Source: Gemmataceae bacterium
Lineage (GTDB): Bacteria > Planctomycetota > Planctomycetia > Gemmatales > Gemmataceae
Length of the DNA stretch: 64,000 nt
NCBI GenBank assembly: GCA_022842245.1
Contig: JALHPZ010000003.1
Location: 90,156-154,155, forward strand
Direction: 5' to 3'
The notes beneath the pieces were generated by a model, which was not told the DNA's origin, searched no databases, and saw nothing but the letters and a program-made list of their open reading frames with translations. Below, one piece after another: positions 1 to 6,608 of the stretch. A program made the position numbers and the translations under genes. Every line of letters begins with the position of its first letter. Position 1 is the first letter of the stretch.

Positions 1-789
1 CGTTTTCGCCGCGAAAACGACACCCGACCCCGTTTTCGCCACGGAACGCTCGGCCAATTCCCGGAATCGTTCCATCCCCGCCAATTCGCGTTCACCCAAG
101 TCGTACCGGATGATGTTCGTCAGGTACCGCCGGCAGAACCCCGGGTCGAGTTCCAGCAGCTTCGCCTCGCGCTCGGCGATCAATCCGGCGTTCTTCTTCC
201 CCAACTGCTTCGCCTGCTCGAACGCGCCGGCCGCGTCGCCCAGTTCGACGCCCCCGCGCACGGCCCACACGGCGAAGACCATCGGCAGCCCGGTCCAGTC
301 GTGCCACTCCTGGCCGAGATCGTACGCGAACTCGAAGCCCGGCAGGCACGCCTTCATCGCCCGGTCGCCGATCAGCAGCACCGCGTCGGTCTCCACGCGA
401 TCGGCGGCGGCCTGGATCGGCAGCGGGCGATACGCGGGGTTCAACCCGTGGCGGTCTTCGAGAAGGATCCGCGTCAGCGCCGCGCTCGTCCGCGATCCTT
501 CGTCCAGCGATACGGAGCGAATTTCGCCCCAAGGCTTCCGGCTGAACAGCGTGACGCTCAGCACCGGCCCGTGCGACGCGATGCCGATGTTCGGGAGGAA
601 CGAGTAGCTGCCGGCCCGGAAGAATTCGGCGATCGGTATCAGGCCGACATCGAGTTCGCCCGCCGCCATCCGGTCCGCGAGCCGGCTCGGCAGGTCGAGC
701 GTCAGCTCGATGGCGCGCGAGAACCCCGTCAGCCCCTCGATGAGCGGCTTCGAGTTCAGGTAGTTCACGGCTCCGACGCGGATCGACAT
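1..789 (-). CDS. mqnA: Chorismate dehydratase MqnA (partial, 3' end outside window)
   Basis: First enzyme of the futalosine route to menaquinone; MqnA dehydrates chorismate to 3-enolpyruvylbenzoate in the cytoplasm. The N-terminus reads MSIRVGAVNYLNSKPL, the hallmark opening of MqnA/MqnD-type periplasmic-binding-protein folds, followed by the family stretch DVGLIPIAEFF and later LIGDRAMK. 263 codons lie in the window and the frame is open to base 1; family members run to about 270-290 residues, so only a short tail is missing. ATG at 789 is preceded by AGGG at a good distance. A second menaquinone gene (menG/ubiE, 30212-30991) lies 29 kb away, so the pathway is not clustered here. The annotation as MqnA rather than MqnD rests on the N-terminal motif; confidence is high. 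Confidence 0.9.
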   Translation of the reverse strand, partial: MSIRVGAVNYLNSKPLIEGLTGFSRAIELTLDLPSRLADRMAAGELDVGLIPIAEFFRAGSYSFLPNIGIASHGPVLSVTLFSRKPWGEIRSVSLDEGSRTSAALTRILLEDRHGLNPAYRPLPIQAAADRVETDAVLLIGDRAMKACLPGFEFAYDLGQEWHDWTGLPMVFAVWAVRGGVELGDAAGAFEQAKQLGKKNAGLIAEREAKLLELDPGFCRRYLTNIIRYDLGERELAGMERFRELAERSVAKTGSGVVFAAKT

Positions 790-810
790 GATGCCCTCAC
801 AGTGTCCGGC

Positions 811-1464
811 TTAGTCTAGTATTCCACTAACCGCCGTCCCGGTTCGCGGACAACTCGGGCGACCGCCATTCGGCGAGCCGGGTGCGTCAGCCCCCGGGTT
901 CTCGTCGCGCTGTCTCGAGAACCCGGCTCGCCGTTCGTGCCGTTCCCGGATGATTCCGAGTATCTCCCGCCGGAACGCCTCGGTCGCCAGTCGCCGGGCT
1001 TCGTCGCCGTCGATCCCGTGGGCCGTCAGCTTCGCCGTCATTTCGTCCAGGAGCGGCTTGTACTTCTCCATCCGAACCATCGCGTCGGCGACGGCCAAAT
1101 CCTTCGACATGAATTCCGGCCGCTCCGCCACCTTCGGAGAACGCTTCGGTTCTTCGATCGGGTCCAGCGGCGGCAGCGGTTCGAGGCGCTCGTCCGCCGC
1201 CGGTCGCGGCTTCGGCACCGTGGCGCCGGCGAGGTCGCGGCCGTGGCGGAGGCGGGTCTTCTCCAGATCGAAGAGCGCCCGCGCCGCCCGCTCGGCCACC
1301 TCCGGGTCGGGGTGGGCGAGTCGCGCCTGGAAGAACAGCGCCGCCGCGAAGACGGCATCGCCCCATGCGGCCTGCTTGCCTTCGGGTGTCTCGGGCACCG
1401 GCAGCGGCACCGGCGCGAAGTGATTGGCGATACGGTTGTGGATGGAGGGAGCGGTCGCGAGCAT
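811..1464 (-). CDS. Hypothetical protein, C-terminal tail encoded by a hairpin repeat
   Basis: A 217-residue protein I do not recognise. It is rich in Glu, Arg and Ala, has no signal peptide or membrane segment, and contains a charged helical middle (residues about 45-165) ending in a helix-rich segment around DEARRLATEAFRREILGII. The ATG at 1464 is chosen over an upstream in-frame start at 1515 because GGAGAA stands at Shine-Dalgarno distance before it. The last roughly 40 residues (Gly, Ser, Pro and Arg rich) are translated from a nested inverted repeat at 871-933, so the C-terminus looks like an accretion of repeat DNA rather than part of the fold. It faces away from the lipoprotein gene at 1754 and follows no obvious operon. 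Function unknown. Confidence 0.6.
   Translation of the reverse strand: MLATAPSIHNRIANHFAPVPLPVPETPEGKQAAWGDAVFAAALFFQARLAHPDPEVAERAARALFDLEKTRLRHGRDLAGATVPKPRPAADERLEPLPPLDPIEEPKRSPKVAERPEFMSKDLAVADAMVRMEKYKPLLDEMTAKLTAHGIDGDEARRLATEAFRREILGIIRERHERRAGFSRQRDENPGADAPGSPNGGRPSCPRTGTAVSGILD
871..933. repeat. Nested inverted repeat inside the 3' end of a gene
   Basis: CGGCGAGCCGGGT at 871-883 is an exact inverted copy of 921-933, and inside it CCGGGTTCTCG (894-904) pairs exactly with 916-926. The arms can form alternative hairpins. The composition and layout resemble short GC-rich intergenic repeats, but this one is translated as part of the gene at 811-1464. Confidence 0.75.
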
Positions 1465-1568
1465 GGGAATTCTCCGGAAGTCAAGCCTGCGGGAGAATTC
1501 GATACGAGTGGACAAAAGTCAAGTTGGAGATGGCCGGACACCGATTGCATCCGCTCCGCAAGGATATG

Positions 1569-1627
1569 GGGATACGGCGCCGGCCGGCGCCCGTATTGGG
1601 ATACCGGCGCCAGCCGGCGCCCGTATT
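1569..1627. repeat. Two tandem copies of a 29-30 bp palindromic unit
   Basis: Units at 1569-1597 and 1598-1627 differ by one inserted base and one substitution. Each centres on a GC-rich palindrome (GGCGCCGGCCGGCGCC in the first copy) and ends in CCGTATT. It sits in the 289 bp between two divergent small genes. No spacer or leader typical of CRISPR is present. Confidence 0.8.
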
Positions 1628-1668
1628 CGGGCTGCGCAAAAGTGAGGATGAAAAAGGGCTATAATTCC

Positions 1669-1696
1669 TTGCGATCCGTAACGCTCTGGTTATGAT
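1669..1696 (+). promoter_or_regulatory. Possible sigma70-type promoter for the lipoprotein gene
   Basis: TTGCGA (1669-1674) and TATGAT (1691-1696) are separated by 16 bp, about 60 bp before the ATG at 1754. Another TATAAT (1660-1665) lies just upstream but has no -35 partner. Assigned on pattern only. Confidence 0.3.
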
Positions 1697-1753
1697 CAAA
1701 CCGTGATATGTCGTTTGTTGCCGACAGAATTACTTGTTCGGCGGAGAAACTCC

Positions 1754-2152
1754 ATGCGACGACTCTTCCTCATCCTCCCGGCCGTGATCGTGCTCGCGTT
1801 GACTTGCTCTGGTTGCGATCCAAAACAACCAGCCAAGCCGTCCAAACCCGCCTTTGGAGGCAACATTACGTCGTACTTCGAAGCGGGCGGAATATTTACC
1901 TTCGATCGGGTTACCTTCTGGAACAAGTCCGGTAAGCCTCTGAGCGAGGTGAAGGTTTTGATCATTCTTAGCGGCGTGGACGGGCGCCACGGCTCTGTGT
2001 ACCAGTACTGGGCCAAGTGGGATGATGGTGATGACAAGATCGTCCTGATACCGGGCGATCAGTCGGTGAGAGATGTCCAGCGGATTGAGATGCGGGGCGA
2101 GTGTAACGAGGGAAACATAGACATCTACTGGACGCCCAAGCAGAGGAAGTAA
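1754..2152 (+). CDS. Small putative lipoprotein
   Basis: A 132-residue exported protein of unknown function. The N-terminus is a lipoprotein signal: MRR, a hydrophobic core, then TCSGC with Cys21 as the likely lipidated residue, followed by a Lys/Pro linker. The remainder forms a single compact domain with predicted beta strands (for example FTFDRVTFWNKSGKPLSEV), suggestive of an immunoglobulin-like or FxLYD-like fold, but no family is certain. ATG at 1754 is chosen because GGAGAAA stands ten bases upstream and the signal peptide starts there; the frame is open to 1703. It is a single gene with a possible promoter at 1669-1696. The base composition is lower in GC than neighbouring genes. Confidence 0.7.
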   Translation: MRRLFLILPAVIVLALTCSGCDPKQPAKPSKPAFGGNITSYFEAGGIFTFDRVTFWNKSGKPLSEVKVLIILSGVDGRHGSVYQYWAKWDDGDDKIVLIPGDQSVRDVQRIEMRGECNEGNIDIYWTPKQRK

Positions 2153-2466
2153 CAAAAGCTGTTGTCTGAGCCAATTAGTCCGGGGACGCCTCCCGGTCTG
2201 CCGTACGGCAGTGCTTCTTGACCGGTTGGACCGCTAAAGGAAATGTCCCGAATGATCTGAAGCTGCCAGATGTCAGTGGACGTCGGTTGGCAACAAAGGC
2301 ACGCCGAACCGCTCTCATGGCCCACCGACTTGAGTGAAAACGAAAATCCTTGAGCGGCCTTCCCGGTCGCTCACCGCACTTCCCGGCACCCTTCGATTCA
2401 CCTTTGTCCCACTCGATGGTCACTCGGCTGCGTCGGGATAGTTCGTTCGTTGGCCTCCTCCGTCGG
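2153..2466. other. Non-coding stretch
   Basis: I see no supported gene between the lipoprotein stop and the IS110 remnant. It holds one perfect 14-bp palindrome, CTGCCGTACGGCAG, at 2198-2211. The region is probably decayed sequence left by the insertion whose transposase fragment follows. Open frames here give low-complexity Arg/Ser-rich translations typical of antisense readings. Confidence 0.5.
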
Positions 2467-2586
2467 TCACTTCTGCGTGGTGCGGATCGTGCGGAAGCGG
2501 AGTTCGCCGGACGAAGTGTGGAACCAGCAGAGAACGGAGTTGAATTTGCCGAGATCGACGGCGAGAATGGGGAGTGTCGAGTCCAT
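2467..2586 (-). pseudogene. N-terminal remnant of an IS110-family transposase
   Basis: The minus strand reads 39 codons from ATG 2586 to TGA 2467: it begins MDSTLPILAVDLGKFNSVLC and continues with a short segment ending FRTIRTTQK. This matches the start of IS110/IS1111-type (DEDD) transposases, where the Asp in AVDLGK is the first catalytic residue. The rest of the roughly 330-400 residue protein, including the other acidic residues and the C-terminal Ser domain, is absent, so this is a relic. No terminal repeats are visible; IS110 elements usually lack them. Recognition is from the N-terminal motif only. Confidence 0.65.
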
Positions 2587-2669
2587 CGCATGCCTCCGAA
2601 GAGAACGGGCGACGAAGCCTAACGTAGCCAACGCACCCGACATGCCATGGATTCTTTCGGCCCCGTAGT

Positions 2670-3035
2670 ATGGCAGCGTGGCGAAAGAAGGCGTATAATC
2701 TGTTCGGGTTCAAGCCAGGCAGCTACAGCAACAGCCGTGGCAAGGTGGACCTGTTTGCAGATCTCGCCGCGATGGCCGATCAAGCGGTTGCCACCTGCGA
2801 CAACAATCTGATGGGCCGAATCATTGAGTATGTGTCTTGGGCCACTGAGCAAAAGTCCGAGCAAATGGGTTCCGCGATCGATCTGGCGTTCTTCCTTCCG
2901 GCTTTTCGGAACCCAGCGCTTCGCCCTGAGATTCAGAGGCGTATTCCGGCGGACCTCTTCTCGCGCAAGTGGCGGGCACTGATGGAGGAGCCGGCCGAAC
3001 CAGACCCTGCAGCAGACGGCGGGGGCATCAGCTGA
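2670..3035 (+). CDS. Hypothetical protein, 121 aa
   Basis: A 121-residue soluble alpha-helical protein. It opens with WRKKAYNLFGFKPGSYS and has a central acidic helix region (DLFADLAAMADQAVATCDNN) and a run of short helices up to about residue 95, then a disordered Glu/Pro/Gly tail. The size and layout resemble small DUF-type proteins with immunity-protein character found singly in planctomycetes, but no toxin gene is next to it and I cannot name the family. ATG 2670 has no strong ribosome binding site; the downstream reading is clearly protein-like. It lies between the IS110 remnant and iscX. Confidence 0.55.
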   Translation: MAAWRKKAYNLFGFKPGSYSNSRGKVDLFADLAAMADQAVATCDNNLMGRIIEYVSWATEQKSEQMGSAIDLAFFLPAFRNPALRPEIQRRIPADLFSRKWRALMEEPAEPDPAADGGGIS

Positions 3036-3167
3036 TTCCGAGTTCTTAGCTCATCGAGCCCCCGCGGCTGCTGATCGGTGTCGTTCGCGTGGCTCATCAC
3101 CGGCGGGCTTATGCCACGCGGTTCGCCACTCCGATAAAATGGCTCTCCCACGCACCGGAGCCATGCC

Positions 3168-3386
3168 ATGCCGCTGAACTGGACCGACACCCGCGCGATC
3201 GGCGAACTGCTCTTCGAGAAATACGACACGCTCGACCCGCTGACCGTGCGCTTCACCGACATGCATAAGTGGATCCTCGACCTCGAAGACTTCGCCGGCG
3301 AGCCGGCGAAGTCCAACGAGAAGATCCTCGAAGCGATCCAGATGGCGTGGTACGAGGAGTGGAAGGACGAATACGGGAAGGACTGA
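3168..3386 (+). CDS. iscX: Fe-S cluster assembly protein IscX
   Basis: A 72-residue protein matching IscX (YfhJ), a small acidic adaptor that binds iron and the cysteine desulfurase IscS and modulates Fe-S cluster assembly. The diagnostic blocks are all present: [11 protein letters not shown] at the start, [15 protein letters not shown] in the middle and DLEDFAGEP followed by [10 protein letters not shown] at the end. Length agrees with the family (about 65-75 residues). The ATG at 3168 is preceded by GGAG. No other isc gene is nearby, so it is an orphan here. A small hairpin at 3411-3434 separates it from the convergent SGNH gene. Assignment is secure from sequence. Confidence 0.92.
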   Translation: MPLNWTDTRAIGELLFEKYDTLDPLTVRFTDMHKWILDLEDFAGEPAKSNEKILEAIQMAWYEEWKDEYGKD

Positions 3387-3410
3387 CCGAGTTCGCTCAG
3401 ACGGTTCCGT

Positions 3411-3434
3411 CGGGCCTCCCCTATCTTCGGCCCG
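3411..3434. terminator. Weak hairpin between convergent genes
   Basis: CGGGCC (3411-3416) and GGCCCG (3429-3434) form a 6-bp stem with a 12-nt loop between iscX (+) and the SGNH gene (-). No T-tract is visible on either strand. Confidence 0.3.
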
Positions 3435-3436
3435 AA

Positions 3437-4474
3437 CTACTTTGAATGGCCGCGAGGGAGATCGCGCCAGCCGGCGAGGCAGTCCTGCCCGAACCGGCGG
3501 CTGAATTCCCGCGCGCCGGTCGCGAGCAGGTGGTGGCCGTCCGAGAAGGCCCCGTCGCCGAGCCAGTCCGAGCAATCGAAGATGCGGACGCCGCGATCCG
3601 CCGCGAACGCGGTCAGGAATTCATCGAGCGGCTTCCGCCGGTCCGCGGGGAGCATGCGGCGGAATTCCGTGGCTTCGGGCATGAGATAGAACGCGAGCGG
3701 GATGCCGGCGTGCCGGCAGAGGTCGACCGTGTCGTTCAGCAGGCGCTCGGCGATCGGCGCGATGGCGAAGTCGTTCAGGGTGGCGCGGTATTGCGCGAGG
3801 GTGTGCGCCGTTTGCGTGCGGCGGAAGTCGTAGTCGATGGCGTCGAACGGGAATTTCGCCCAGCCGCGATCGTCCATGAGCCGCCACTGGAAGTCGATGC
3901 GCTGCTTCCAGTGGAGGAGGGTCGGCTGCCAGTGGCTGAGCAGGAGCTGGCGCTGGGAGTACCAGGGGATGGCCCGCGCGGCGAACCAGCGGGCGGGGAA
4001 CGAATCGGGCGAAGCGCAGTAGGGCGCGAGCCGGCGGAGGTCGGCGCGGTCGAGGCGGACGAGTGAATCGTGGTAGAAGCTCTCGGTGTTTCCGGTGTAG
4101 GCGAGGGTGGCGGGCATGATCTCGACGAGCACGGCGTCGGGCCGGATGCCGGCATCGAGCACGCGCTGGAGATTCAGTAGGGTCTGGATCGGCCCCGCGC
4201 CGGCCTGGCCGAAGTTGAAGACCGTCGGCGCGTCCGGCCCGAGGTCGCGCGGCGAGAGGCCCATCTGCGTGCGCGAGCTGCCGAACGCCACAACCAGCGG
4301 CCGGCCTTCGCGATCCAGATTCCGCAACGCCTTGATCCGCCAGCCGAATTCCGGGTCGCGCCATTCCGGGCGCACGGTTTCGAGCGCGGCGTGCAGCGCC
4401 AGCTGCGCGACGAGGAACACGACCGCCGCCGAGACGACGGCGCGGCCGGCGCGACGGTGGCGCGTCGCGCTCAC
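3437..4474 (-). CDS. SGNH-fold membrane-anchored protein, third of three paralogues (O-acyltransferase partner)
   Basis: A 345-residue protein with one N-terminal membrane segment (about residues 13-32) and an extracytoplasmic SGNH/GDSL-like domain related to the AlgX/AlgJ and DUF1574-type partners of MBOAT acyltransferases. Block I reads VVAFGSSRTQ (GSSR at 65-68, likely nucleophile Ser67) and the terminal DxxH box reads SDGHH (Asp312, His315). FNFGQAGAGPIQ corresponds to block II/III. The start is the GTG at 4474, which overlaps the TGA of the preceding gene in a GTGA; the frame is open far upstream but that part is antisense-like Arg/Pro-rich sequence. It is the last gene of the MBOAT operon. 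Expected role: O-acetylation of an exported polysaccharide; substrate unknown. Confidence 0.8.
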   Translation of the reverse strand: MSATRHRRAGRAVVSAAVVFLVAQLALHAALETVRPEWRDPEFGWRIKALRNLDREGRPLVVAFGSSRTQMGLSPRDLGPDAPTVFNFGQAGAGPIQTLLNLQRVLDAGIRPDAVLVEIMPATLAYTGNTESFYHDSLVRLDRADLRRLAPYCASPDSFPARWFAARAIPWYSQRQLLLSHWQPTLLHWKQRIDFQWRLMDDRGWAKFPFDAIDYDFRRTQTAHTLAQYRATLNDFAIAPIAERLLNDTVDLCRHAGIPLAFYLMPEATEFRRMLPADRRKPLDEFLTAFAADRGVRIFDCSDWLGDGAFSDGHHLLATGAREFSRRFGQDCLAGWRDLPRGHSK

Positions 4475-5562
4475 GGCCGGCTCCGCAAGTAGTCGCCCAG
4501 CTTGCGGGAGAAGATTTCCGCGCCGTGGATGTTCAGGTGGAACCCGTCGCCGAGGTGTACGTCCGGCACCCACGTCCGCGCGTCGACGAAACTGATCCCT
4601 TCCGCGCGGCAGAACGCGGCGATGTCGCGTTCGCCCTGCCGCAGCACTTCGTTCGGGTACCACGCGCGGAATTCGGTCGATTCCGGCATCCAGAGCATCG
4701 TGATCGGCATGCCCCGGACCTTCGCGAGGGTGACGATCTCGCGCAGGGCGAGCCAGGCGCGTTCGTCCGAGCGGAACTGGTCGAAGACGCGATGGAAGTA
4801 GTCCCACGCCAGCTTGTGGCGCTCGACGCGCTCGGCGGGGGTCAGGTCGCGGTCGTAGCCGGGCAGCCAGCCCCACGGGTCGAGGCGGTCCCATCCGGCG
4901 TCGGCCCGGCGGGTGTGCATGAGCCACGAGGGGAGCGTCTGATTGAGGATCCGCATGCGGTGTTCGTAGAACGGGTTCCACCGGATGCGGTGCATGTGCC
5001 CGACGTACCACTCCGAATTCAGGAACCATTCGCGCACGAACGATTCGTCGGTGGCGAAGAAACGGTGCAGGTCGGTGCGGCTCTGTTCCGAGTAGAGGCC
5101 GGTCTGGTGCATGTAGGGCGGCCAGTACTCGACGATGAGTTCCTTCGGCTCCACGCCGTCGAGGATCATCCGCTTCAGGGTCATCAGTTCGGTGAAGGGT
5201 CCGCCGCCGACCTGTCCGAAGTTGAAGACGAGCGGTCCGGTCTCGGCGTTGGCGAACTCCGGTCGGACCGCCATGGAGACGCGGGAGCTGCCGAGCACGG
5301 CGGCGATGGGCCGGCCGGGATTCTCCGCCGCGCGGGCGTGGAACCGCGCGACGCGTCGGCCGTACTCCGGATCGCGCACGCTGCGGAAGATGGTGTCCAT
5401 GCCCACGCTGAAGACGATGTTGGCGAGCACGAAGAGCGCGAGGAAGCCGACGACGGCGTGGCGGGCGGTCCGCTTGCGGCGCGCGATCGCCGGTGGCACC
5501 GGCGCCGCGGACCGCCGCGCCGGGAACAGGCTGGCGAGGGAAGGAACGAGTTGCAGGATCAT
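4471..5562 (-). CDS. SGNH-fold membrane-anchored protein, second of three paralogues
   Basis: A 363-residue paralogue of its two neighbours. The N-terminus is basic (residues 16-34), then one hydrophobic segment (about 36-56) anchors an SGNH-like domain outside the cytoplasm. GSSR lies at 91-94 and the DxxH box DGFH at 339-342 near the C-terminus, with FNFGQVGGGPF as block II. The ATG at 5562 overlaps the stop of the upstream gene as ATGA, which fixes the start; the same frame is open further upstream but carries no protein-like sequence. Members of this class in alginate and peptidoglycan acetylation systems take the acyl group delivered by the MBOAT protein and transfer it to the polymer. 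Why three copies are kept is not known. Confidence 0.8.
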   Translation of the reverse strand: MILQLVPSLASLFPARRSAAPVPPAIARRKRTARHAVVGFLALFVLANIVFSVGMDTIFRSVRDPEYGRRVARFHARAAENPGRPIAAVLGSSRVSMAVRPEFANAETGPLVFNFGQVGGGPFTELMTLKRMILDGVEPKELIVEYWPPYMHQTGLYSEQSRTDLHRFFATDESFVREWFLNSEWYVGHMHRIRWNPFYEHRMRILNQTLPSWLMHTRRADAGWDRLDPWGWLPGYDRDLTPAERVERHKLAWDYFHRVFDQFRSDERAWLALREIVTLAKVRGMPITMLWMPESTEFRAWYPNEVLRQGERDIAAFCRAEGISFVDARTWVPDVHLGDGFHLNIHGAEIFSRKLGDYLRSRP

Positions 5563-6608
5563 CGTCCGCTCACCCAGGGTAGGATTTCGTCCTCGGCCAA
5601 TCGTTTCGAGAATTTGGCCGCGCCGCCGCGCAATTGGTGGTGCCCGTCGGTGAAATCGCCGGCGTCGAGCCAGTCGCTCGCGTCGATCACCGGCACGCCC
5701 CGACTTCGCACGAACGCGTCGATCCGCGTTCGCACGTCCGGCGGCGCCATCGCCTGGAATTCCGCACTCTCGGGCATCCGCAGCAGCTTCACGGGAATCC
5801 CGGCTGCGTGACATTCCGCGAGCAGTTCGTCGAGCGTCGCGGCCAGCGTGTCGTCGAGCACCCAGGTCTGCAGCACCTTCGCGTATTCATCCTTCGCCCG
5901 CGCCGTGGCGAAGGCACGCTCGTCCGCCGTGATGACATCCTTGTACGGCGTGCACCAGCCCGATTCGTCCGTGCCGCGGCTCCAGTCCTGCCGGTACTGC
6001 CACGGGATCCAACTCTGGATCACGCGGCCGAGCAGTTGGAACCGCAGGCCATAGACCGGTACGAGGCTCGATTCCCACCAGCGGCCGCGCACGTCCGGCG
6101 TCGAGTAGCCGTAGCGCTCGACGGTGCCGAGTTCGTGGCGCAGCAGCCGGTCGCCGGTCATCCAGTGCTGTTCGCGCGGGCCGTCGGGGGCGCGGGCGAA
6201 CATGCTCGGCAGCACTTCGACGAGAACGAAGTCGGGGCGGACGCCGTCGGCGAGCGTGCGGCGGAAGTAGAGCAACTGACCGATCGGCCCCATCGCGGGG
6301 ATGCCGAAATTGAACGCCGCGACGCGACCGCCGCGATCCTGGATCGTTTGTTCGACGAGCGTGCCGTTGAACGCGAACCCGGTGCGCGAGCTGCCGTATA
6401 CGACGACGAGAGGCCCGCGATCGGGCCGGGCCGCCTTCGCCTTCAGCTTCACGAACTTATCGCCGTAGTACGGATCGCGGATGCGCGGCAGTTGCTCCGC
6501 CCACAGCCCCAGCCCGGCGTTGAGCAACACGAAGACGGCGGCGCCGGCGGCGAGCGCGGGCACCGCACGGCGGCGGGACAACCGGGATGACGGGTGGATG
6601 CGTTCCAT
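5559..6608 (-). CDS. SGNH-fold membrane-anchored protein, first of three paralogues
   Basis: A 349-residue protein directly after the MBOAT gene. One membrane segment at about residues 16-36 is followed by the SGNH-like domain: VVVYGSSRTGF (GSSR at 72-75), FNFGIPAMGPI as block II, LLRMPESAEF in the middle, and the catalytic-type box TDGHH (Asp321, His324). The ATG at 6608 touches the TAA of the MBOAT gene without a gap, indicating translational coupling. It aligns end to end in layout with the next two genes, so the three arose by tandem duplication. Likely role: transfer of acyl groups from the MBOAT carrier to an exopolysaccharide. The catalytic residues are intact as far as can be read. 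Confidence 0.8.
   Translation of the reverse strand: MERIHPSSRLSRRRAVPALAAGAAVFVLLNAGLGLWAEQLPRIRDPYYGDKFVKLKAKAARPDRGPLVVVYGSSRTGFAFNGTLVEQTIQDRGGRVAAFNFGIPAMGPIGQLLYFRRTLADGVRPDFVLVEVLPSMFARAPDGPREQHWMTGDRLLRHELGTVERYGYSTPDVRGRWWESSLVPVYGLRFQLLGRVIQSWIPWQYRQDWSRGTDESGWCTPYKDVITADERAFATARAKDEYAKVLQTWVLDDTLAATLDELLAECHAAGIPVKLLRMPESAEFQAMAPPDVRTRIDAFVRSRGVPVIDASDWLDAGDFTDGHHQLRGGAAKFSKRLAEDEILPWVSGR

Noticed and set aside
1569-1627. Possible CRISPR array
   Set aside because: Only two adjacent units without spacers, and no cas genes in the window.
2175-2591. 138-residue minus-strand frame over the IS110 remnant
   Set aside because: It is out of frame with the transposase motif and reads as Ser/Arg-rich sequence.
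2694-2699. TATAAT as promoter
   Set aside because: It lies inside the coding sequence of the gene at 2670 (codons for Tyr-Asn), without a -35 partner.
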